Source: Alcaligenaceae bacterium SAGV5
GTDB lineage: Bacteria; Pseudomonadota; Gammaproteobacteria; Burkholderiales; Burkholderiaceae_B
Assembly (NCBI GenBank): GCA_009360345.1
Contig: SPDP01000002.1
Span: forward strand, 62,001-126,000
DNA length: 64,000 nucleotides
Direction: 5' to 3'
The notes under the pieces are model-generated. The model had not been told where the DNA came from, made no database searches, and saw only the letters and a program-made list of their open reading frames with translations. Below are positions 35,985 to 45,648 of the stretch, piece by piece (the first letter of the stretch is position 1; each line of letters opens with the position of its first letter). The position numbers and the translations under genes were made by a program.

Positions 35985-36377
35985 ATGAAAAGCATCCATG
36001 CGCCCGAAGTCAAGCCCGCGCCGCCCCAGACCTGGACCAATTGCAAGGTCCACAACGGCCAGTTCTTCATCTCGGGCATGACCGCCCACGACCTTTCCGG
36101 CGGCGTGGAAGGCGATGGCAGCATGTACGACCAGTCGCGGCGGACCTTCCAGAAAATCCGGCACCTGGTCGAAGCCTGCGGCGCCGTCATGGACGACATC
36201 ATCCAGCTCAACGTGTTCGTGACCCGGATCGAGGAAAGACAGGAGGTCTGGCGGGCGCGCAAGGAATTCTTCACTGGCGACTTTCCCTGCTGCACCCTGG
36301 TCGAGGTGACCGGACTCGCCACCCCCGCCCTGAGGGTCGAGATCAACGCCACCGGCTTCATCGACGGCCGCGCCTGA
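35985..36377 (+). CDS. RidA/YjgF-family protein
   Basis: 130 residues of the RidA fold, including NCKVHNGQFFISGMTAHD, DDIIQLNVFVTRIEE and the C-terminal VTGLATPALRVEINATGF, which keeps the Arg of the active enamine/imine deaminases. It is the last gene of the operon beginning at 27491, 33 bp after the GST. It may hydrolyse a reactive enamine intermediate of the pathway. Confidence 0.88.
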   Translation: MKSIHAPEVKPAPPQTWTNCKVHNGQFFISGMTAHDLSGGVEGDGSMYDQSRRTFQKIRHLVEACGAVMDDIIQLNVFVTRIEERQEVWRARKEFFTGDFPCCTLVEVTGLATPALRVEINATGFIDGRA

Positions 36378-36396
36378 TCCCGGCCCGGCGCCGCCG

Positions 36397-37755
36397 CTAC
36401 ATGTCGCGGCCCAGGTAGGCCCCGTCCTGTTGCAGGACGCGCTGCAACGCGGGCACGTCCAGCCTGCGCGGCGCCACGCCTGCGCGCAGCGACAGGGCCG
36501 CCGCGGTGCCGGCCGCCTGGCCCATGGCGAAGCACGAGCCGGTCACGCGCGCGGCGGACTGGCCCATGTGGGTCATCGAGGCGCAGCGTCCCGCCACCAG
36601 CAGGTTGTCCACGCCCAGCGGCAGCAGCATGCGGTACGGCAGGTGGTTGAAACCCCGGACGTTGGGCACATCGACGAACTTGAACACGATGTCGCCGGCG
36701 ACGTGGGCCTCCACCGGCCAGCCGTTCACGCCTATGGTGTCCTCGAAGCTCGCGCAGCCCAGCACGTCCTCCTCGGTCAACAGGTATTCGCCGACGACGC
36801 GGCGCGTCTCGCGTATGCCGACCTGCGGCGCGATCTCCAGGATGTACGAGGCATCGAAGCCCGGCGCGTACTCGCGCAGGAACTCGAAGAAGTCGCGTGC
36901 CTGCCGCCGGCCCTGCAATTCGCCCTCGCTCAGTTGCCAGGCATCGGTGCCGTCGATCGCGCTGCCGTCCGGGTTGCTGAGCTGGGTCACGTTGGCGCGC
37001 CATTCGACCGGGTTCTTCTGCGGCCGGACGATGGGCGTCTTGCGCGCGAAGCGGCGGCCATGCCGGGCGGCTTCCTCCATCAGGCCGCCGAAGTGTTCCC
37101 AGGCCTTGCCGGCGCGGGCCGGATCGACATTGTTCACGCGGAACATGGTCGACGGATACAGCATGCCGCCGTGGCCGTCGCCCTTCTCGTAGGGCACGCC
37201 CGCCGAGGCCGCCATGTCGCCGTCGCCCGAGCAATCGATGTAGATCCTGCCGACCACGGCGCCGCGGCCGGACTTGGTCTCGACCAGCAGCGCGGCGATC
37301 TCGCCCGGCGAACGCATCAGCACGCCGGCCGCCTGGGCATGGAACAGGACCTGGCTGCCGCTGGAAACGACCAGGTCGTCGGCCGCCAGCTTGTAGGCCG
37401 CGTTGTCGTAGGCCTGCGCCATGATCTTGTCCTGGAACATGCGGTGCGGCTCGCACAGACCGCCCAGCTTCTCCAGCGTGGCCAGCAGCTCGCCGGCCAG
37501 GCCGTGCACCACCCGCCGGTTGTCGCCGAAGACATTGGCGTGCAGGCCGCAGAAATTGGTCACGCCCGCGGCCGTGCCCATGCCGCCCAGGAATCCGTAG
37601 CGCTCGATCAGCAAGGTACGGCAGCCATGGCGCGCCGCCGAGGCGGCGGCCATCATGCCGGCGGGCCCGCCTCCCAGCACCACCACGTCGAATTCACCCA
37701 CGATGGGGGTCTGCCGCGCGGGTTCGGTCACGCTGGCCGGATGTGCCGATGTCAT
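36397..37755 (-). CDS. FAD-dependent oxidoreductase (FAD_oxidored family)
   Basis: 452 residues. The Rossmann motif is VVVLGGGPAGMMAAASAARHG, shown here only to mark residues 24-44, followed by LIERYGFLGGMGTAAGV. The C-terminal FAD contact region is LLVAGRCASMTHMGQSAARV then GQAAGTAAAL. The family includes flavin enzymes of unknown substrate found near catabolic genes. It is divergent from a LysR gene, the usual sign of LysR control, and convergent with RidA. A truncated relative lies at 45649-46989. Confidence 0.85.
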   Translation of the reverse strand: MTSAHPASVTEPARQTPIVGEFDVVVLGGGPAGMMAAASAARHGCRTLLIERYGFLGGMGTAAGVTNFCGLHANVFGDNRRVVHGLAGELLATLEKLGGLCEPHRMFQDKIMAQAYDNAAYKLAADDLVVSSGSQVLFHAQAAGVLMRSPGEIAALLVETKSGRGAVVGRIYIDCSGDGDMAASAGVPYEKGDGHGGMLYPSTMFRVNNVDPARAGKAWEHFGGLMEEAARHGRRFARKTPIVRPQKNPVEWRANVTQLSNPDGSAIDGTDAWQLSEGELQGRRQARDFFEFLREYAPGFDASYILEIAPQVGIRETRRVVGEYLLTEEDVLGCASFEDTIGVNGWPVEAHVAGDIVFKFVDVPNVRGFNHLPYRMLLPLGVDNLLVAGRCASMTHMGQSAARVTGSCFAMGQAAGTAAALSLRAGVAPRRLDVPALQRVLQQDGAYLGRDM

Positions 37756-37855
37756 CGCTGCACCTCGTCATTCAGGGAAGCGGACATGTTATCTATTTCA
37801 AAATGGATTATCTGGTCTAATTCGAAGCACCAGCTTTTGCACTCTGGAATAGACG
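37756..37855. promoter_or_regulatory. Divergent promoter region of the FAD oxidoreductase and LysR gene
   Basis: The 100-bp gap is AT-rich in the centre (37788-37825), with TTATCTATTTCAAAATGGAT and TTATCTGGTCTAATTCGAAG. T-N11-A type half sites expected for a LysR protein fit here, but several positions are possible, so no exact operator is called. Confidence 0.45.
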
Positions 37856-38767
37856 ATGGATACCCTGGCCAATCTGCGCGCCTTCCTCGCCACGGTACGC
37901 GGCGGCAATTTCTCCGAAGCCGCGCGCCAGCTCGATACGGTGCCATCGGTCGTCGCCAAGCGCATCGCCCACCTCGAATGGACCTTGGGCACGCGCCTGT
38001 TCGAACGTTCCAGCCGCCGCGTGGCCTTGACCGAGGCCGGCCACAAGTTCCACCCCCGGGCGCGCACGCTGGTCGGCGATTTCGACGACATCGCCTCGGA
38101 ACTCAAGCGCGACCAGGATGCCGTGGACGGCCACATCCGCCTGCGGGCGCCGACCTCGCTCACGGTGCTGTACCTGGCCGACATCCTGGCGGCCTTCCAG
38201 CGGCGCCATGAACGACTGACCCTGGAGATCATGCTGCTGGACCGGTCGGCCAATCCCGCCGAGGAAGGCTTCGACATCTCGGTCAGCGGCCGCGCCGACA
38301 GCTACGAGGGCGTGGTGGACGAACCGCTGTGCCCGCTGCGCCAGGTCGTCTGCGCCGCGCCCGCCTATCTCGAACGCCGGGCGGCGCCGCGCCATCCGCG
38401 GGACCTCGCCGACCACGACTGCCTGGTGTTCAACCCCACGGGCCACAGCTGGCACTTCAACAGCGCGAGCGGCCCCGTCAGCATCGATGTGCCCGCGCGC
38501 CTGGGCGCCAACGACAACTACGCGCTGTACGCCTCCGCCCGCGCCGGCAACGGCATCGCCGTGCTGCCCACCTACGTCGCGCGGCGGGCGCTCGCGGACG
38601 GCGGCCTGGTGGCGCTGCTGGAAGAGCATCCCTTGCAGGACGTCTGGCTCAAGGCCTTGATTCCGGTCCGCAAGCGCACGTTGCCGCGCATGGAACTGCT
38701 GCTGTCCTGGCTGCGCGAACACCTGGGAGGTACGCCGCCCTGGGAACGGCCGGACGGCGGCGGCTGA
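37856..38767 (+). CDS. LysR-family transcriptional regulator
   Basis: 303 residues. The N-terminal winged HTH is LANLRAFLATVRGGNFSEAA, followed by VVAKRIAHLEWTLGTRLFER; the effector domain occupies residues 90-300. The final residues before the stop are glycine-rich. It is transcribed away from the FAD oxidoreductase, which is its likely target. Its stop is separated from the convergent globin gene by only seven bases. Confidence 0.92.
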   Translation: MDTLANLRAFLATVRGGNFSEAARQLDTVPSVVAKRIAHLEWTLGTRLFERSSRRVALTEAGHKFHPRARTLVGDFDDIASELKRDQDAVDGHIRLRAPTSLTVLYLADILAAFQRRHERLTLEIMLLDRSANPAEEGFDISVSGRADSYEGVVDEPLCPLRQVVCAAPAYLERRAAPRHPRDLADHDCLVFNPTGHSWHFNSASGPVSIDVPARLGANDNYALYASARAGNGIAVLPTYVARRALADGGLVALLEEHPLQDVWLKALIPVRKRTLPRMELLLSWLREHLGGTPPWERPDGGG

Positions 38768-38774
38768 GCCGGCC

Positions 38775-39206
38775 CTATTCCGGCCGGTTCCGCATCCAGT
38801 CCGCCGTGTTGTAGAACGAGGCCAGCAGCTTGTCGGCCAGCGCCGGCTCGACGCCGACCTGCTGCATCGCCCGCCCCATGCAGACCACCCACTGGTCGCG
38901 CTCCTTGTTGCCGATCGAGAACGGCAGATGGCGCGCCCGCAGGCGGGGATGGCCGAAGCGGCTGATGTAGTGATCGGGGCCGCCCATCCAGCCGCACAGG
39001 AACCAGAACAGCTTCTCCCTGGCCTGGTCCAGCGACGGCCCGTGCGCGGCGCGCAAATCCGCCAGGTCCGCGTCCAGGTCCATCAGGTCGTAGAACCGGT
39101 CGACCAGTTCTCGCACACGCGCTTCGCCGCCTATCAGGTCGAACACGGTCTGGCCGGCCGGGGCCGGTTCCTCCGGCTCGCGTATCAGTATCGTCTTGTC
39201 GTTCAT
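38775..39206 (-). CDS. Truncated haemoglobin, group II type
   Basis: 143-144 residues. The 2-on-2 globin is recognisable from TVFDLIGGEARVRELVDRFYD, the Trp-containing EKLFWFLCGWMGGPDHYI and the proximal His region FGHPRLRARHLPFSIG. These match group II (YjbI-like) oxygen-binding globins. An N-terminal tail of about 20 residues precedes the fold. ATG 39206 is used; a TTG at 39221 in frame is less likely. It lies 60 bp downstream of the large permease gene and may be co-transcribed. Confidence 0.88.
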   Translation of the reverse strand: MNDKTILIREPEEPAPAGQTVFDLIGGEARVRELVDRFYDLMDLDADLADLRAAHGPSLDQAREKLFWFLCGWMGGPDHYISRFGHPRLRARHLPFSIGNKERDQWVVCMGRAMQQVGVEPALADKLLASFYNTADWMRNRPE

Positions 39207-39266
39207 CTCGGTTTCTGTCAAAAGCGGAAAAAACGCCGCGCGACGCCCGCGGGAGGCCGGCTTGAA

Positions 39267-41795
39267 CTACGCTTCCCGCAAGGTCGCGAGCGGCGGTTGG
39301 CGCAGCACGCCGCGCAGCCCCATCCATCCCCCCACCCAGGCGCATGCCACGCCCACCAGCAGCCCGGTCGCCCACACCCAGGGATTGGGCGTCAGCGCGA
39401 AATTGAACACGTAGCGGGCCAGCAGCCATGCGATCGCCGACGCGCCGGCCGCGGCCAGCACACCCGCCGCGCCGCCTATCGCTGCCAGCTCCAGCCACTG
39501 CGCCAGCGCCAGTTGCCGGCGCGTGGCCCCCAGCGCGCGCAGCAGCCCGGCTTCGCGCACCCGCTCGTCGCGGGTGGAGGCCAGGGCCGCATACAGCACC
39601 AGGCAGCCGGCGGCCAGCGTGAACAGGAACAGGAACTGCACCGCCGCCACCACCTGCTCCAGGACATCCTGAACCTGCTTCAGGATGGCGCTGGTGTCGA
39701 AGATGGTGAGGTTGGGGAATTCGCGGATCAGGGCGTTGGACAGATCCGCCTTGTCGGGCGGCAGGTGCAGCGCGGTGATCCAGCTTTGCGGCATGTCTCG
39801 CAGCACCGCCGGGGACAGGATGGCGAAGAAGTTGACCTGCATGGAATCCCAGTCCACCGCGCGCAGCCCGGTCACCTTCACATCGACCGGATTGCCGGCG
39901 ATGTCGAACTTGAGCGTGTCGCCCAGGTTCACGCCCAGGGTCTTCGCGATGCCCTGCTCCATCGAGACCTCGGCGGCGGCGGGATCCAGCCAGCGGCCGG
40001 CCACGTCGCGATTGTGGTCGGGCAACCGGTCCGTATAGGAAAGATTGAATTCCCGGTCCACCAGCCGCTGCGCGCGATCGTCCTGGTAGTCGGCCGGACC
40101 GACCTCGCGGCCGTTGATCTCGACCAGGCGTCCGCGGATCATGGGGTACAACTGCACGTGGCCCAGCCCCGCCTGCGCCAGGCGTTGCGCGACCGCCTCG
40201 CGCTGGTCTGGCTGGATGTTGATCAGGAAGCGGTTGGGCGCATCGGGCGGCGCCGCGCCGCGCCATCCCTCGACGAGATCGCCGCGAGTGATGGACAGCA
40301 GCAGGATCGCCATCAGCCCCACCGCCAGCGCGCATATCTGCGCCACCGTGGCGCCGCGGCGGCGGACCACCCCGGCCAGCGCGAAACGCAGGGCCACGGG
40401 CCCGCGCTGCCATTGCCGCAACGGCTCCAGCCAGCGCAGCCCCAGCCAGGAGATCCCGGAGAACAGCAGGAAGCCGCCCAGGAAGCCGCCGGCGACCATC
40501 AGGCCCAGCTTCAGGTCGCGCGCGAACCAGAGCAGCAGCAGCGCGAAGCCCGCCGCACCCACGCCATAGCCGAGCGCGGTCTGCGCCGGGGCGGTGCCGG
40601 TCTCGCGGCGCAGCACCCGGGCGGGCGCGACGTGGCGCAACTGGGCCAGCGGCGGCAGCGCGAAGCCCATCAGCAGCCAGACGCCGGCCAGAAACCCCTG
40701 TATCGCGGGCAGCGGCCCGGCACGCGGCAGATCGGTCGTGATCAGGCCGCCCAGCGCGGCGATCAGGCCTTCGTGCGCGGCATAGCCGAGCGCGCTGCCG
40801 ACGGCCGCCGCCCCCAGGGCGATGATCAGGAACTCGGCGGCGAACAGCCAGGTCAGCGTGGTCTGCGTCGCCCCCAGGCAGCGCATGACCGCCACGCTGT
40901 CGAAATGCCGCAGCGTAAAGCGCCGCGCCGCCAGCGCGACAGCCACCGCCGCGATCAACGCCGCCAGCAGCGCCACCAGCGACAGGAACTGCTGTGCCCG
41001 GTCGATGGTCCGGCGCATCTCGGGCCGGCCGGAATCCAGCGTTTCGACGCGTTGGCCACGCTGCGGGTGGGCCTGCAGCCAGGCGGCATACTCGCGCGCC
41101 GCCGCCGGCTGCCCGGCCGCGAGCAGGCGATAGGTGATGCGGCTGCCGAAGGTCACCAGCCCGGTCGCCGCCAGGTCGTCCTCCCGGATCATGACCCGCG
41201 GCGCCACATTGATGAAATTCATGCCGCGATCGGGTTCCACCGTGATCACCCGGGCGATGCGGAAATGCCGGTCCCCCAGTTGCAGATCGTCGCCCACGCG
41301 CACGTCCAGCAGCGACAGCAGCTGCGGGTCCACCCAGGCGGTTCCGGGCGCGGGAATCTCGCGCGTCGGCTCGTCGGGCGCGGTGGGGCCGTCGGCCACG
41401 CGCAGGCTGCCACGCAGGGGATAGCCCGGCCGCACGGCCTTCAGGGCCGCCAGTTGCGAACGCGCCGCGTCGCCGGTCCCGACGCTGGCCATGGACGGAA
41501 ACTGCAGGTTCTCGGTCACCGACAACCCGAGCCGGCGCGCCTCTTCGAGCGGTCCCGGGTCGACCCGGTTGTCGGAAATCAGCACGACGTCGCCGCCCAG
41601 CAGTTGGGCGGCATCCCGTTCCAGCGCCTGGCGGATGCGATCGGCCAGGAAGCCCACGCTGGACACCGAGGCAACGGCGATGACCAGCGCCATCGCCAGC
41701 AGCCTGAGTTCTCCCGCGCGCCAGTCGCGCACGGTCATGCGCCAGGCCTGGGCCAGGAGGGACAGCGGTGAGAGCGAACGGATGTCGGTGGTCAT
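39267..41795 (-). CDS. Large ABC transporter permease of the FtsX/YbbP family
   Basis: 842 residues with two FtsX-like halves. Each has an extracytoplasmic domain and groups of membrane helices, for example VALLAALIAAVAVALAARRF, GATVAQICALAVGLMAILLL and a C-terminal cluster ending NPWVWATGLLVGVACAWVGG. The arrangement and segments such as LGGDVVLISDNRVDPG match YbbP, which in E. coli works with the ATPase YbbA and esterase TesA. No YbbA-like ATPase lies on either side here, so the partner would be encoded elsewhere. Confidence 0.85.
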   Translation of the reverse strand: MTTDIRSLSPLSLLAQAWRMTVRDWRAGELRLLAMALVIAVASVSSVGFLADRIRQALERDAAQLLGGDVVLISDNRVDPGPLEEARRLGLSVTENLQFPSMASVGTGDAARSQLAALKAVRPGYPLRGSLRVADGPTAPDEPTREIPAPGTAWVDPQLLSLLDVRVGDDLQLGDRHFRIARVITVEPDRGMNFINVAPRVMIREDDLAATGLVTFGSRITYRLLAAGQPAAAREYAAWLQAHPQRGQRVETLDSGRPEMRRTIDRAQQFLSLVALLAALIAAVAVALAARRFTLRHFDSVAVMRCLGATQTTLTWLFAAEFLIIALGAAAVGSALGYAAHEGLIAALGGLITTDLPRAGPLPAIQGFLAGVWLLMGFALPPLAQLRHVAPARVLRRETGTAPAQTALGYGVGAAGFALLLLWFARDLKLGLMVAGGFLGGFLLFSGISWLGLRWLEPLRQWQRGPVALRFALAGVVRRRGATVAQICALAVGLMAILLLSITRGDLVEGWRGAAPPDAPNRFLINIQPDQREAVAQRLAQAGLGHVQLYPMIRGRLVEINGREVGPADYQDDRAQRLVDREFNLSYTDRLPDHNRDVAGRWLDPAAAEVSMEQGIAKTLGVNLGDTLKFDIAGNPVDVKVTGLRAVDWDSMQVNFFAILSPAVLRDMPQSWITALHLPPDKADLSNALIREFPNLTIFDTSAILKQVQDVLEQVVAAVQFLFLFTLAAGCLVLYAALASTRDERVREAGLLRALGATRRQLALAQWLELAAIGGAAGVLAAAGASAIAWLLARYVFNFALTPNPWVWATGLLVGVACAWVGGWMGLRGVLRQPPLATLREA

Positions 41796-41945
41796 GGCCG
41801 GCGGGAAAAGAGGTGGATCGAAGGCGAGCGCCCACGCGATGCGGGCCGGCGGAACGCGCGGCGCGCCGGACCCGCCCCGGATAGGACCGCCCGGACCGCC
41901 CGCGGTTCACGCGGTCCCGCTACTTTACCGGAGCGCGCGGCGCCT

Positions 41946-43124
41946 TCAGGCCACGGCCTTGCCCACCACGCCCTCGACGAACCAGTCCATGTGGTCGATG
42001 TCCTTCTGGCTGGGCGCGCCGGACGGCTGGCGCACCTTGCCCTGGTTGTCGACCAGCCGCCCGCCAAAGGGATGGAGTTCGCCCGCCGCGATCTTCCGGC
42101 GCGCCTCGTCCACCGACGCCCGCACCGCCTGGGGTACCTGCGGCGACAAGGCCTCGAGCGCGATCATGCCGTCCTTCAGGCCGCCCATGATGGCGCGCGA
42201 GGTCCAGTTGCCATCCAGCACTTCGCGCGCGGCCTGGATGTAGTGGTCGCCCCAGCGGTGCACGACGGCGCCGAGCTGGCGGGTCGGCGCATATTTGCGC
42301 ATGTCGGACGTGTAGCCCAGCATCCACGCGCCAGCCGCCTCGGCGGCCTGCGCCACCGCCGACGACCCCGAGTGGTTGGTCAACACATCGGCCCCCTGGC
42401 GCAAGACGGCCTGGGCCGCGTCGCGTTCGCGCGGGGGGTCGAACCAGTTCTGCGTCCACACCACGCGCACCTGGACCTTGGGATTGACGCTGCGCGCGGC
42501 CAGCGTGAAGGCATTGATGCCCTGGATCACCTCCGGGATGGGCAGGGCCGCGACATAGCCCAGGACATGGCTGCGCGTCATCGCGCCCGCCACCAGCCCG
42601 GCCAGGTAGCGGCCTTCGTAGAAGCGGATGTTGTAGGCGCCCAGGTTGCGCGCGAGGCGGTAGCCCGAGGCCTGGTCGAACACCACGCCCGGGAACTCGC
42701 GCGCCACCCGCATCACGGCGTCCATGTAGCCGAAGGACGTGGTGAAGATGAGCTTGCAACCCTGGCGCGCGAGATCGCGTATCACCCGCTCGGCGTCGGC
42801 ATTCTCGGGCACGTTCTCGACCACGCGGGTGGCCACCCGCGGCCCCAGCGCGGCGACCATGGCCAGCCGGCCGTCCTCGTGCTGGCGCGTCCAGCCCGCG
42901 TCGGTGATGGGCGACATGTAGACGAACCCCACGGACAGCGGATCGGCCGCCCAGGCCATGCGCGGCGCGCCCAGCGACGCGCCGGCGATGGGCACGCCCG
43001 CCGCCAGCCAGCCCAGGACGCGGCGGCGCCCCGTGCTGGCGGGGCCGGCGCCGGTGATGGCATCCGTTTCGTGGGGACAAGGTTGTTCACGGTGCGCAAG
43101 CGGCACCGAAACGAGGTTTTTCAC
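41946..43124 (-). CDS. BMP-family (Med-like) ABC transporter substrate-binding protein
   Basis: 392 residues. The Tat-like export signal TGRRRVLGWLAAGVPIAGAS is followed by the BMP lipoprotein-family domain: VGFVYMSPITDAGWTRQHED, FTTSFGYMDAVMRVAREFP, YNIRFYEGRYLAGLVAGAM and VLTNHSGSSAVAQAA. BMP proteins bind nucleosides or related ligands. The start is taken as GTG 43124, which has GAGGAG at ideal distance; no ATG in frame is suitable. No permease or ATPase lies alongside, so it is an orphan receptor in this window. Confidence 0.82.
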   Translation of the reverse strand: MKNLVSVPLAHREQPCPHETDAITGAGPASTGRRRVLGWLAAGVPIAGASLGAPRMAWAADPLSVGFVYMSPITDAGWTRQHEDGRLAMVAALGPRVATRVVENVPENADAERVIRDLARQGCKLIFTTSFGYMDAVMRVAREFPGVVFDQASGYRLARNLGAYNIRFYEGRYLAGLVAGAMTRSHVLGYVAALPIPEVIQGINAFTLAARSVNPKVQVRVVWTQNWFDPPRERDAAQAVLRQGADVLTNHSGSSAVAQAAEAAGAWMLGYTSDMRKYAPTRQLGAVVHRWGDHYIQAAREVLDGNWTSRAIMGGLKDGMIALEALSPQVPQAVRASVDEARRKIAAGELHPFGGRLVDNQGKVRQPSGAPSQKDIDHMDWFVEGVVGKAVA

Positions 43125-43311
43125 GCTGGTTCTCCTCGAACACGGCTTCCGGGAAAAAGATCCGGCCGGCGGGAAGCTGCGCCGGGACGGATACGAACGA
43201 ACGCGGCATTTTATCATTCATTGAAATGAACTATTGCAGCGATTCATTCAATTCAATTTACCAATGAAAGAAAGCGGCCTATCGTGAGGCCTCGACAATT
43301 CGGAGCCAGGA
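43125..43311. promoter_or_regulatory. Divergent promoter region between BMP receptor and catalase
   Basis: This AT-rich gap holds clustered ATTCATT repeats at 43213-43262. These include the near-palindrome TTCATTGAAATGAA at 43217-43230 and direct repeats GATTCATTCAATTCAATTTA. They could be operator or promoter elements for katA or the BMP gene. No recognisable OxyR motif was found. Confidence 0.4.
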
Positions 43312-44748
43312 ATGACGACTCTCACCACCGCCACGGGCGCGCCTGTCGCCGACAACCAGAACTCGAAAACCGCCGGCCCGCGCGGCCCCGTGCTGATCGA
43401 AGATTTCCACCTCGTCGAAAAGCTGCAGCACTTCAACCGCGAGCGCATTCCCGAGCGCGTGGTGCATGCCAAGGGTTCGGGCGCCTACGGCATCTTCGAA
43501 GTGACCAGCGACATCACCCGCTACACCCGCGCCGATCTGTTCGCGCAAGTGGGCAGGAAGACCGATGTCTTCATCCGCTTCTCCACAGTGGGTGGCGAAA
43601 AAGGCTCGGCCGACACCGAGCGCGACCCGCGCGGCTTCGCCATCAAGTTCTACACTGACGAAGGCAATTGGGACCTAGTGGGCAACAACACACCGGTCTT
43701 CTTCATCCGCGACGGCATCAAGTTCCCGGACTTCATCCATACCCAGAAGCGCGACCCGCGCACCAACCTGAAGAACCCCACCGCGATGTGGGACTTCTGG
43801 TCGCTGTCGCCCGAATCGCTGCACCAGGTCACCACGCTGTTCTCCGACCGCGGCACGCCCGACGGCTATCGCGCCATGCATGGATTCGGCAGCCACACGT
43901 TCAGCATGATCGACGCCCAGGGCGGGCGCGTCTGGGTCAAATACCACGTGCTCAGCCTGCAGGGCATCCGCAACCTGCATCCGCGCGACGCCGCCCGGCT
44001 GGCCGGCGAGGACCCGGACTACGCGCAGCGCGACCTGTTCGAGGCCATCGCCCGGGGCGACTACCCCAGGTGGCGCTTCTGCATCCAGGTCATGACCGAG
44101 GAGCAGGCGCGCGCCACGCCCTACGACCCGTTCGACCTGACCAAGGTCTGGCCCCACGCGGACTTCCCGCTGATCGAAGTCGGCGTCATCACGCTGAACC
44201 GCAACCCGGAGAACTATTTCGCCGAAGTCGAGCAGGCCGCGTTCTCGCCCTCCTCCATCGTGCCCGGATTGGGTTTCAGCCCCGACAGGATGCTGCAGGC
44301 CCGCTTGTTCGCCTACCATGACGCGCACCTGTACCGTATCGGCACCAACTACCAGGCGCTGCCGGTCAACCGCCCCCACGCGCCGGTGCGGACCTACCAG
44401 CGGGACGGCGCCATGCGCTCGGACGGCAACTTCGGCGGCGCGGCCAACTACGAGCCCAACAGCGTGGCCGGCGCGCCCCGCCAGGACGCGGCGCACCGCG
44501 AACCGCCGTTACCGCTGGCGGGCGATGCCGACCGCTACGACCATCGAGTCGGCAATGACGACACCACCCAAGCTGGCGACCTGTTCCGCCTCATGAGCGC
44601 CGACCAGCAGGCCCTGTTGATCGAGAACATCGTCAACGCGATGAAGACGGTGCCGCGCGAGATCCAGGAACGCCAGATCGCGCATTTCGCCAAGGCGGAT
44701 CCGCGGTATGGGGAAGGCGTGGCGAAGGGGCTGGGGCTGGCTGCGTAG
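43312..44748 (+). CDS. katA: Monofunctional haem catalase (small-subunit clade)
   Basis: 478 residues, typical of small-subunit catalases. The catalytic His52 is in [13 protein letters not shown], the Asn is in [17 protein letters not shown] (residues 118-134), [20 protein letters not shown] is conserved, and the haem Tyr lies in [17 protein letters not shown]. It removes hydrogen peroxide in the cytoplasm. The start ATG 43312 follows the AGGAATG purine stretch. It is divergent from the BMP receptor. Confidence 0.95.
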   Translation: MTTLTTATGAPVADNQNSKTAGPRGPVLIEDFHLVEKLQHFNRERIPERVVHAKGSGAYGIFEVTSDITRYTRADLFAQVGRKTDVFIRFSTVGGEKGSADTERDPRGFAIKFYTDEGNWDLVGNNTPVFFIRDGIKFPDFIHTQKRDPRTNLKNPTAMWDFWSLSPESLHQVTTLFSDRGTPDGYRAMHGFGSHTFSMIDAQGGRVWVKYHVLSLQGIRNLHPRDAARLAGEDPDYAQRDLFEAIARGDYPRWRFCIQVMTEEQARATPYDPFDLTKVWPHADFPLIEVGVITLNRNPENYFAEVEQAAFSPSSIVPGLGFSPDRMLQARLFAYHDAHLYRIGTNYQALPVNRPHAPVRTYQRDGAMRSDGNFGGAANYEPNSVAGAPRQDAAHREPPLPLAGDADRYDHRVGNDDTTQAGDLFRLMSADQQALLIENIVNAMKTVPREIQERQIAHFAKADPRYGEGVAKGLGLAA

Positions 44749-44954
44749 CGCAACGATGATCCGCGGGCATCGCGAAGCTGAAGGTGATCGACGGCAAGAA
44801 TGTGGACGAGGGCATCCTGGCACGGCAAGCCACGCTGCCCGAGGCCGATCGCATGGTGTTGGAATCCGGCGACCTGGAAGCAGATCCCGCGAGCATCCCG
44901 GACAGAACGGGCACAATGTGCCGGGCAAACTCTCTGGACGGCGATCGACCCACC

Positions 44955-45648
44955 ATGAAACTCCGTAGACCCCAACGCCCCGCCCGCCTCGCCGTGCTCG
45001 CGGTGGCGGGCGTGCTCGTCCTGGGCTTGGCCGCCGGCCTGGGCGCCTGGCTCACCCTGCGCGCCAGCCTGCCCTTGCTGGATGGCGAGCGCGTCGCATC
45101 CGGCATGGCCCAGCCCGCGACGATCGCCCGCGACGCCCAGGGCAACGTCACCATACGCGCGGCCAACCGCGCCGACGCCGCCTACGCCACCGGTTTCGCC
45201 CATGCGCAGGACCGCTATTTCCAGATGGACCTGGTACGGCGCTCGGCCGCCGGCGAACTGGCCGCGCTGGTGGGCGAGGCGGCGGTGCCGCTGGACCGGC
45301 GCGTGCGGGTGCACCGATTCCGCGCACGCGCGGAGCTGGCCTACGCCGCGCTGCCGCCCGCCCACCGCGCCCTGCTGGAGCGCTATGCCGATGGCGTCAA
45401 TGCGGGTCTGGCGGCGCTGGGGGCACGGCCCTTCGAATATCTCCTGCTGGGCGCGCCACCGCAACCCTGGCGGCCGGTGGACACGCTGCTGGCGATCTAT
45501 GCGATGTACCTGGACTTGCAGGGCGGCGAACTGGTCCGGGTGCGCTCGCGCGACGCGCTGCGCGACCTGCTGCCCGGCCCGCTGCTGGCGGCGCTGCTGC
45601 CGGAGCGAAGCCACTGGGAAGCGCCGCTGGACCGCCCTCCCTTCCCCG
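44955..45648 (+). pseudogene. Penicillin acylase-family gene, 5' fragment
   Basis: From ATG 44955 the frame encodes an export signal/membrane helix (LAVLAVAGVLVLGLAAGLGA) and the alpha-subunit start of a penicillin amidase-type Ntn hydrolase: LDGERVASGMAQPATIARDA, then ANRADAAYATGFAHAQDRYF and QMDLVRRSAAGELAAL. About 230 residues remain of the usual 700-850. The autoprocessing Ser and entire beta subunit are missing. The homology stops near 45645, where a different gene begins in another frame. The frame also runs open upstream to 44784, but that part shows no acylase features. Confidence 0.82.

Noticed and set aside
38572..41910. Open minus-strand frame of over 1,100 codons
   Set aside because: It is the shifted-frame shadow of the FtsX-like permease and globin genes; the in-frame products there are clear membrane and globin sequences.
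44750..44954. In-frame extension upstream of the acylase fragment
   Set aside because: The frame is open, but it shows no similarity to an acylase or any other protein I recognise and has no ribosome-binding site. It may be a remnant from the same rearrangement.
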